Assembly (NCBI RefSeq): GCF_000611645.1
Contig: NW_014012300.1
Location: forward strand, 1-15,056
Origin: Monoraphidium neglectum
Taxonomy: Eukaryota > Chlorophyta > Chlorophyceae > Sphaeropleales > Selenastraceae
DNA length: 15,056 nt
Direction of reading: 5' to 3'
Below are positions 1 to 6,625 of this stretch, piece by piece. Position numbers and translations under genes: made by a program. A model generated the notes under the pieces. It was not told the DNA's origin. It did not search any database and worked only from the letters and a program-made list of their open reading frames with translations. Every line of letters begins with the position of its first letter. The first letter of the stretch is position 1.

Positions 1-1
1 C

Positions 2-166
2 CGCCAGCAGCCACACCTCCGCGGTGAGCGGGGGGGGATGGCCCCCGTCGATCCGCGGCCATACCTGCGCCAGCCACTCTAAAGCTGGGCGCACGGCCGG
101 GCACTCCAGTAGCGCGTGCTGCAGCGTCTCTTTTTTCTTATTTTGGCCGCACCCGCACGAGCGGCG
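2..166 (-). mobile_element. LINE reverse-transcriptase C-terminal fragment (decayed)
   Basis: Read on the minus strand, a short open stretch bounded upstream by a stop at 169-167 contains Cys-Gly-Cys-Gly, then Glu-Thr-Leu-Gln-His-Ala-Leu-Leu-Glu-Cys-Pro, then a Trp-Leu-Ala...Val-Trp-Pro stretch. The cysteines are at 157-155 and 151-149. The C..C...H....C spacing with the HALLECP signature is typical of the zinc-binding region after the polymerase domain of plant and algal non-LTR retrotransposons. The open frame continues off the left edge, so more of the element's 3' part should lie outside the window. I could not follow it upstream (170-600, minus): the frame breaks and no other RT motif is visible. 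Its sequence and orientation differ from the plus-strand LINE at 1696-3443, so I treat it as a different family. Confidence 0.6.
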
Positions 167-169
167 TCA

Positions 170-862
170 GATGGGCGGCTACAAAAGGAGGAGCCCAAGG
201 GTGGGTAATGAAAAACAGTGGGAGATCACTGCTCGCTCTCAGGTGGCATTGCACCCGTTGTACGGCCCCCCGGCGGGGGCGAGGTTTCCTCGAATGTCCT
301 CGAGGGGCTGGGGGCCTCGCTTTGGTTGCCAGCGTGTGGCCCCACCACCCGCTGAAGGCGACGCCGCGTCTGGGCGGGCTGGGGCGGCCGCATCTGCGCA
401 GGTGGCCGCGCACTGGGGGCGGGCCCGCCCCTCCGTCCTCTCTCGCCCGAGGTGTGGCTGCAGGTCAGCCATGCGTCTTGGTGGCCGGCCCCAGGCAGTG
501 GGGAGCTGTGGGCGCACCTACGCCTTGCGGTCCTGGAGGCGACGTGGCGCCTGCGCGGCCGGCGGCAGGTGACGGGACGATAGTTTGCAGCGGCTGACGT
601 TGTTGATGACGTCATCAACGACGTGGAGCGTGCGGTGCGCGCAGACTGGCACAGCGCCCAATCTCATGCCCCTGAGCTCGCCGGCACGAGCCCCTCGTGA
701 TTCCCCGGCCAGCGCCAGCCCTTGAGCTTGTCTGGCCTTGAGCTGCGATGGCGTGGCGGCGGGGTGGTTGCTCGGGTGGCGCAAGCAGCGGCGTCGGCCG
801 GCGCGCAGCCGCTTCTCAAGTTCAAGCTGGGGGCTTGTCGGCTGGCGCGGGCTACAGTGCAG
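170..862. other. Gene-free GC-rich stretch, probably degraded retroelement DNA
   Basis: Long open frames run here on both strands, as expected in very GC-rich DNA. None shows a recognisable domain, and composition is proline, arginine and alanine rich in all of them. The stretch lies between a minus-strand LINE fragment and a plus-strand LINE 3' end, so retroelement origin is likely but not shown. The palindrome at 598-623 is the only distinct structure I see. Confidence 0.35.
598..623. repeat. 26-bp near-perfect palindrome with a TGACGTCA core
   Basis: Positions 602-619 form a perfect 18-bp palindrome centred on the CRE-like octamer TGACGTCA. It extends to 598-623 with one mismatched pair (601 against 620). 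It sits in gene-free, probably transposon-derived DNA upstream of the first LINE 3' end. A bZIP-type binding site is possible, but no gene is close enough to assign one. Confidence 0.5.
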
Positions 863-1078
863 TTGTTTGTGAACCTGCATGCACGTGCCGGCATGCACGC
901 CCGTGTGTGTAGCGCAGACTTGCAAACATGTGGGGCCTTTGTGCACACTTGCTTTGAACGGCGAATGATGGCCACTTGAGTCCCAGTTACACAACGTGAA
1001 TGCCACAACGCTACATCCCATGAGCCTGGATGGCTCCAGGAGCGGGCGACCGCGGGATCTTGTAACAATCCTAATCCT
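863..1078 (+). repeat. LINE 3'-end repeat, copy 1
   Basis: This segment aligns without gaps to 3223-3438, exactly 2360 bp downstream. By hand count there are about 26 mismatches in 216 positions, roughly 88 % identity. Both copies run from TTGTTTGTGAACCTGC to TTGTAACAATCCTAATCC. Copy 2 closes the 3' region of the plus-strand LINE remnant, so this is best read as the 3' terminus of another, 5'-truncated member of the same family in the same orientation. Confidence 0.75.
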
Positions 1079-1079
1079 A

Positions 1080-1165
1080 CAGTGGCGGCGGCTGCTGGTG
1101 GCGGTGGTGGGGGCGGCGGCGCTGGAAGCAGTGGTACCGCTGCGTCCACCGGTGGCGGCGGGGCG
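1080..1165. repeat. GGC/GGT-rich low-complexity tract
   Basis: A run of GGC, GGT and GCG triplets directly follows the copy 1 LINE terminus. One plus-strand frame reads as a Gly/Ala/Ser-rich stretch that ends at a TGA shortly afterwards. This is simple-sequence DNA, not evidence of a gene. Confidence 0.55.
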
Positions 1166-1695
1166 CTTGGAGCGCGTTGGTGACTGCGGCGCCTTAGTGG
1201 CGCGTGGTGCTGGTATGCAGGAAGTGCGGGGTGCGTGTTGCTTTTCTATCCTCGTCGGGACCTTTAGGGGCCGGAGTTCGCGCGATCAGCGGACCGTCTT
1301 GTGGCCTGGGCCCTGCCGTGCGGGCGTTGGAGTGCATGTGTTTCAAGACCTTGCCTCTAGCCGAAGGGCAACGGGGCCCTGATGTGAAGCCGACCCTCTT
1401 CTCAATGGGCCAGGGGTTTCTGCATGGATGGTTGGTGCGCGCCCTGTCGCGCCCAGCCAGCGCCCTGGGCACAGCTGTCACGGCGCAGCTGGTGCATGCG
1501 CGCCACATGCCAGGTGGGCAGCTGGGCGGAGCCCAACAGTAAGGGGCCCTCAACGCGTGTGACAGCCCCTACCCCGCGGTCGCTGTGGCCGTGTGCGTTC
1601 TGCGGGTTGGCGCTCCCCATTCCCTGCTGTGATCGCTCACGTGTTATGCATGGATCCCCGCTTTTGCGCGTGGTGCCGGGCTCCCCCCCTCTGCC
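1166..1695. other. No recognisable gene; likely upstream part of a decayed LINE
   Basis: Open frames exist (for example 1204-1542 plus) but carry no motif I can place. The DNA lies directly upstream of the recognisable 3' ORF of the plus-strand LINE and may be its eroded interior. No YADD-type RT catalytic motif is visible, so the polymerase domain is missing or unrecognisable. Confidence 0.3.
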
Positions 1696-2551
1696 CCGAC
1701 GACTTTACCAGAGGTGGGGGGAAGGCGAGACTGCACCCAGCCTGCACCCTGCCGCCTGGCACTATCTTCAGAAGTGGGGCACCGTGTTGCCGCGCGAACT
1801 GAGGCTGTGCCTGCGGTGGAGATGCGGACAGGTCCCCACCATGCACAACCTGCACAAGTGGGGAACAAGCAAAAGCACGGCTTGCCGCCTGTGCGGAGAC
1901 CCAGACAAGACTGCTGGGCATACCATGCTGTCATGCCCGGCGCTGAGCGCATAGCACACCTCTCGCCACCACCGTGCAGGGAGGATAAATCCTTGCAGCG
2001 ATAGAGGCTGGCGCGATGGGCGGCTGCATCAAGTGTGCAGACTTGGGGTCAGCAGAAAACTGCAAAGAGGATGGGGTGATGCACCGCCGCACCTTCAACA
2101 AGTGCTCCATCGTGACACCCGCACAGAAACGGCGCCTGAAAGATGCGGGCACATACAGCGTTCCCGACATCATTCTGCACTGACAGCGGGCAGAGGATTG
2201 GCGGAACACATCGACATTGTGGAAATCAAATACTGCAGGGACACAAACCAAGACCCAACAATTGCAGCGGCCACGGCACAGCACGCCGCCCTCATTGCAG
2301 AATTGCAGGAAGCACGCCGGCCGGTCCACCTCCATGTGATTACACTGGGTGTGGGGGGCGCAATGTGCGCAGGCATGATCACGAGCACGGCTGATCTAGG
2401 GATACCCAAAGAGAAACACAAGGCTCTGTTCAAGCACCTCAACCTGCACGCAGCGGAGAGCATGACAGCTATTTGGGGCCGCCGAAAACAACTGCTGCAT
2501 GCAAACAACTGCCCGCCGTCACGGCCGCGTCAAGGGCGCAGCGTCACGTGA
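1696..2551 (+). pseudogene. LINE ORF C-terminus: RT zinc knuckle plus putative PD-(D/E)XK nuclease, frameshifted
   Basis: Three open blocks in alternating frames read as one decayed protein end. Block 1 (to the TAG at 1952-1954) has a CCHC zinc knuckle, C-x2-C-x8-H-x4-C, with Cys codons at 1883, 1892 and 1934 and His at 1919, preceded by an LRWRCGQVPTMHNLHKWG stretch typical of the post-RT linker. Block 2 (about 1992-2183) contains CIKCADLGSAENC and ends in VPDIILH then TGA. Block 3 (about 2184-2551) begins with VEIKYCRDT and continues through a QHAALIAEL helix and ITLGVGG. Pro-Asp at 2163-2168 followed about 19 codons later by Glu-Ile-Lys at 2222-2230 matches the PD-(D/E)XK nuclease signature, so a restriction-like endonuclease domain is inferred. 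At least two frameshifts and two stops make it non-functional. Confidence 0.65.
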
Positions 2552-2666
2552 ACATGCCCCTCGGTCCCCTACGGTGGGGGGGTGCGGCTCACCACACACA
2601 CCCCTCTCCTTAGCCCGACGCGACGCCGCTTGCAGCGTGGCTTTCAGCCGCGTGAGGCGTCAGCGT

Positions 2667-2668
<2 letters not shown>

Positions 2669-2729
<61 letters not shown>

Positions 2730-2740
2730 CTCTCTCTCTC
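2669..2740. repeat. (TC)n microsatellite
   Basis: A 72-bp run of TC dinucleotides is interrupted once by a G near 2727. It lies in the inferred 3' untranslated region of the LINE remnant. Confidence 0.97.
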
Positions 2741-3048
2741 GGGGAAGGGAAGCTTGGATGATGGCGGTTTCTCGGGGTGTCCCTTGACCGCAGCCCTGCC
2801 TGGTACCTGTGTGTCTGCCAGAGCCTTGCTCTCGGTCACTGGCCACAAGCTCGACGTCTGATTTTCTGTACAAACAAACGCAAAGCAAAGCTGCGGCCGT
2901 GTGGCCGCTGTCGGCGCCATGGGCGCTGCCGGTCTGCCGCAACACCACGCGCTGGTTTTGATACTTCGCCACAGTGGTTGGGGCGCCGCATGGGGGGTGT
3001 GAAATTGCCTGGCCGTGGGCTGTGGCACCTTACAGGCTTTGCTGGCAG

Positions 3049-3200
3049 GCGCGTGGGCGCGGAGGACAGCCGCCAAGCTCAAACAAAGGGCAGGAAGGGC
3101 ACGGGGTGCGGGATGCGCCCGCCCGACTAGGCCGGCGCGCCGCCCGACGCTCTAGGCATGCGCGTTGGCGCCGAGGGCGGACACCCGCCAAGCTCAAACA
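3049..3200 (+). repeat. Pair of approximately 37-41 bp direct repeats, about 113 bp apart
   Basis: Positions 3049-3085 and 3160-3200 are similar. Both start GCGCGT and end in the identical CGCCAAGCTCAAACA, with small indels between. A weaker echo (CTCAAGTTCAAG) occurs at 816-827, just upstream of LINE 3'-end copy 1. This fits an internal repeat of the LINE 3' untranslated region. Confidence 0.6.
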
Positions 3201-3222
3201 TGCCTCGCCGCGCTTTGCTCCC

Positions 3223-3443
3223 TTGTTTGTGAACCTGCCTGCACATTCCCGCATGCATGCCCGTGTGTGCAGCGCAGACTTGCACACACATGGGGCCTGT
3301 GTGCACACCTGCACTGAACGCCGAACGCTGGCCACTTGAGTCCCAGTCACACAATGCTGATGATACAACGCTACATCCCATGAGCCTGGACGGCTCCAGG
3401 AGCGGGCGACCGCGGGTTCTTGTAACAATCCTAATCCCAATCC
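3223..3443 (+). repeat. LINE 3'-end repeat, copy 2
   Basis: Ungapped match to 863-1078 (see copy 1). It ends in TTGTAACAATCCTAATCC and then CAATCCTTA, so the terminal TAATCC-like units are slightly longer than in copy 1. This marks the 3' boundary of the retroelement block. Downstream DNA is visibly less GC-rich. Confidence 0.75.
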
Positions 3444-3894
3444 TTAGCTGCCTCTGATCTGGATCTGGCCTGGCCCCTCTGCTGCTCATGACGACTAAGA
3501 ATGTAAAGCCTTAATCGCAAAACATCAAATTTAGCAACCCGAATACCTGTATCAGGTACCCAGTGTGCACACGATGACATGCATGCGACCGCGTACCGGT
3601 ATCATCAGAAACTCTGCACGTTGTATTGAACTCGTATCAGATGAAATAGCACGACCGCGAAATATTGCAGCGAAGCCAGTGTCATACTGGGGAGAGCATC
3701 ATACAGGACTGGTAGTGCACAGAAGCTGCCGTAGCCAATTTTTCAAACTTGACGAGCCTGTTCTTCCTCTCTGCCCCTTGACGATGTCATATCTGTGATA
3801 ATTTCAAATCCTGCGGGTGCTCATCTTGAACACCACGCTTGATCTACTTCCCCTTTGCCCCATCCCGAGCGTTCAGCAGCCCGGTCCGAGCACG
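3444..3894 (+). other. Upstream (promoter and 5' UTR) region of RAD51
   Basis: About 450 bp of lower-GC DNA lies between the LINE terminus and the RAD51 start codon. I see no TATA box at a convincing distance. Two small inverted repeats are present: TACCTG/CAGGTA at 3544-3558 and CCAGT/ACTGG at 3676-3690. The RAD51 frame stays open upstream to an in-frame ATG at 3817, so part of this region could be translated if that start were used. Confidence 0.4.
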
Positions 3895-6087
3895 ATGGAG
3901 GCAATGCAGGAGGAGGTTCATGCAGAGGATCAGGCAGCGGGAGAGATGGCCGGGCCCATGACTATTGATGCGCTGCAGGTGAGGGCAGAGCACGCACGGC
4001 ACGGGCTGCGGCCCGTGGCACTGAACCGGCACACAAAGATGCCGAGGGATCATGCATGCTTGCCTCTCTGAGCTGCACAAAGCACTCTTGGCGATGTTCA
4101 AGTGGTCACCATGGCGGCGCCACAGGCACAAAGTGCACGCGCCGCACTAACAACGCTGCACGCAGCAGCGCAGCGCTTCCTGCCCGGAAGGCCCTCAACG
4201 CCTGTGCGCTCCCCCGTCCCCCACCCATGTAGTCTCATGGAGTGTCGGCGGCGGACATAAAGAAGCTGAGAGAGGCTGGCTATCACACCATCGAAGCATT
4301 GGCGCACGCCCCCAAGAAGGAGCTGGCCAACATCAAGGGCATTAGCGATGCCAAGGTGGACAAGATCCTGAGCCATGGTGAGGGACCCACAGGGGCATGG
4401 TCTTAGAGGGCATGGGCATGGAGCATTGTCATGGACCGCTTGCCGAGGGCGCTTCGCCGCATTGAGAGGGCGTCTGCACCAAGGCTGCAGCGGGACGCCC
4501 AGGACCATGGCGCACAAGCACCCCCTTTTGCGTGCAACACGCGTTCTTGCACCCGCCCGCGCCGTATCCGCTACACAGCCTTCAAGATTGTCCCGATGGG
4601 CTTCACCAGTGCGTCAATTGTGGCAGAGCAGCGCGGCGAGATCATAACCATCACAACCGGCTGCAAAGAGCTGGACAACATCCTGGAGGGTGCGCCAAAG
4701 TGGACTGCCGAGTCTGCCGAGCTGCACGACTTTGCCCACCGACTTTGCGCTCTCTGGGCATGCAGGCCGGCACAGGGCCGTGTTTTTTTGCTGGTGCCGC
4801 GTGTTCAGCAAAACTCCCCTTCACAACCAAATCAACAGCACAAGGCCTTTTTCCACCCAACCAATGCCCTCCCTCAGGTGGCATCGAGACGGGGTCGATC
4901 ACAGAGCTCTACGGGGAGTTTCGCTGCGGCAAGACACAGCTGTCGCACACGCTTTGTGTGACCTGCCAGGTGCGCCTCTGCGCATGTAGACAACAGCCCA
5001 GGGCGCAGCAACCAGTGTGCTCCTGCCATGTATGTGATGCGCGCCAGTTTTTGGTGCAACTGGACTGGTCCACTTGTTGCTGACATCCGCTCCTGTGCAC
5101 CGTCCCCACATACGTAGCTGCCCATCGACATGGGAGGGGCTGAGGGCAAGGCGCTTTTCATCGACACAGAGGGCACCTTCCGCCCGCAGCGGCTGCAGCA
5201 AATCGCAGAGCGGTGAGGCTCCAGTTTGTGCAACATGAGCCCGCCCAATATTCTGAGTTGCAGCACGCCACAATACACGATGCCCCTTCCTGCTTGCAGA
5301 CCAGCAAACCCCCCTGATCTGACCTGGCTGCGCAACGCGCTGCTGCTGCTCTGCTCAGATACGGCCTGGCCGTGAATGAGGTGCTGGACAACGTGGCGTA
5401 TGCTCGCGCCCACAACACAGACCATCAGCAGACGCTGCTCGCCCACGCAGCCGGCATGATGGCAGACAGCCGCTTTGCCCTGATTGTCGTGGACAGCGCA
5501 ACGGCGCTGCACCGCACTGAGTTCATCGGGCGGGGCGAGCTGGCTGCGCGGCAAAACTCGCTCGGCAAGTTCTTGCGGGGCCTGCAGCGGCTGGCAGACG
5601 AGTTTGGGGTGGCCGTGGTGGTCACAAATCAGGTGGGGAGGGAGGGCAGAGACGTACTGGGCCTAATACTCGTTTCAGAGCCGCAGTGAGGGCGTCAGCA
5701 TGCCTTTGTAAAGGAGAGGGGGGTTGAACGGACACAGTGGAAAACATATCAGTAATAGTTGCCCTGCGGCCAGTATCAAGCAGAGCACGAGGCCCGATCG
5801 CCGATATACATGTATACGCGCTCCAGCCCTGACAGATCTCCACTTTCCGGGGGCCTTTCTTCCATTAGGTGGTCTGCGCCAACCTGGACGGCGGTGCCAT
5901 GTCTTTTGGGCCCAACATCAAGCCAATCGGCGGCAACATCATGGCGCACGCCACCACTACACGGCTGTGGATAAAGAAAGGGCGGGGAGAGACTCGCATT
6001 GCCAAGGTGATGGCCAGCCCCTCGCTGGCAGAGCGGGAGGCCACCTTTGGCATTGGGCCAGAGGGCGTGTGTGATGCAAAGGAGTGA
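3895..6087 (+). CDS. RAD51: DNA repair protein RAD51 (eukaryotic RecA-family recombinase)
   Basis: RAD51 forms nucleoprotein filaments on single-stranded DNA in the nucleus and catalyses strand exchange in homologous recombination. I assign seven exons: 3895-3978, 4233-4377, 4579-4689, 4878-4969, 5118-5212, 5359-5632 and 5869-6087. All have GT-AG introns and matching phases, and encode 339 aa, the usual RAD51 length. Visible in order: helix-hairpin-helix region (about 29-76, [13 protein letters not shown]); polymerisation motif FTSA (85-88); Walker A GEFRCGKT (126-133); Walker B LIVVD (217-221); GRGELAARQ (233-241); L2 loop and [16 protein letters not shown] in exon 7. The KPIGGN segment and overall sequence point to RAD51 rather than DMC1. 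An in-frame ATG at 3817 would add 26 residues. I prefer 3895 because it gives the family length. The P-loop has Cys130 where animal RAD51 has Thr, and L2 seems one residue longer than in human. It is convergent with the downstream GH5 gene. Confidence 0.96.
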
Positions 6088-6625
6088 AGCATCACCTCAT
6101 TTGCATTTTATTTTGAACACGCTTCCGAACTGTTATCACCCCCTCACCAGTAGGGTTCCTTTCATTGTAATTTTCCTGTTTGCGGCAACTGTATGTGCAA
6201 TTGATCGCAATGGCAGCTCGTGTAATATGCGTTGACGGGCCCTGCTCTATGGTGCACTTAAATTGCAGGCTGTAATATCATGTGCTGGGATCATTTGTGC
6301 GCAAAATTGTGAATGTTTGCCGTGTGGAATGACGGCCACATCAGCTGGCTCACACATCGCAAGGCTTAAGGTCAGCATGACTGCTACGACTGGCATATTT
6401 ACTATAAGACAAGATTCAAGTACAGCTGCAGCTGCACGTTGCACTATGCATACATGCTCATGCTGGGTCGATTAATCACATCAAACCTGGTGGTTCCCTC
6501 AACAGGACATATTGGTAAGTGCAACTCACTAGCCACGGCAACCTTGGGGCCACCCCTGTGATGATGCGCCACAAAAAAATCAAACGTAACGCCGAGGTGG
6601 TGCGCATGGCACACAAGCCGCCGCT
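6088..6625. other. Convergent intergenic region RAD51 / GH5
   Basis: This is 538 bp of lower-GC DNA shared by the two 3' ends. It holds three plus-strand TGTAA signals and no gene. I found no TGTAA on the minus strand here, so the 3' end of the GH5 transcript is undefined. Confidence 0.5.
6166..6170 (+). terminator. TGTAA poly(A) signal of RAD51
   Basis: TGTAA lies about 79 nt after the RAD51 stop. This pentamer is the usual chlorophyte polyadenylation signal. Two further copies at 6221-6225 and 6271-6275 could serve as alternatives. Confidence 0.5.

Larger units (their letters stand above)
1696..3443 (+). mobile_element. 5'-truncated non-LTR retrotransposon (LINE), 3' portion
   Basis: The remnant comprises a broken ORF end (1696-2551), a 3' untranslated region with a (TC)n tract (2669-2740), an internal duplicated motif (3049-3200), and a terminal segment (3223-3443) shared with another copy at 863-1078. 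The 3' end is not poly(A) but a short TAATCC-like array. The RT catalytic core is absent, so the insertion looks 5'-truncated or eroded. I saw no convincing target-site duplication. The 5' limit is approximate and marks where family-like sequence becomes recognisable. Confidence 0.65.

Noticed and set aside
24..572. 182-codon plus-strand open frame over the minus-strand LINE fragment
   Set aside because: It is antisense to the recognised RT zinc region and has no motif of its own.
3817..3894. In-frame upstream ATG extending RAD51 by 26 residues
   Set aside because: The start at 3895 gives exactly the typical 339 aa, and the extra residues do not resemble a RAD51 N-terminus. Kept only as an alternative.
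3895..6087. DMC1 rather than RAD51
   Set aside because: The exon 7 [16 protein letters not shown] sequence and N-terminal region match RAD51. DMC1 has a different segment (KPAGG type).
6502..6520. Micro-exon-like CAACAG / GACATATTG / GTAAGT on the plus strand
   Set aside because: It lies after the complete RAD51 stop and its poly(A) signals, and nine nucleotides add no recognisable protein. Probably coincidence.
6500..6625. A further GH5 exon after the TAG at 6628-6626
   Set aside because: No good donor before the stop and no GH5-like continuation downstream on the minus strand.
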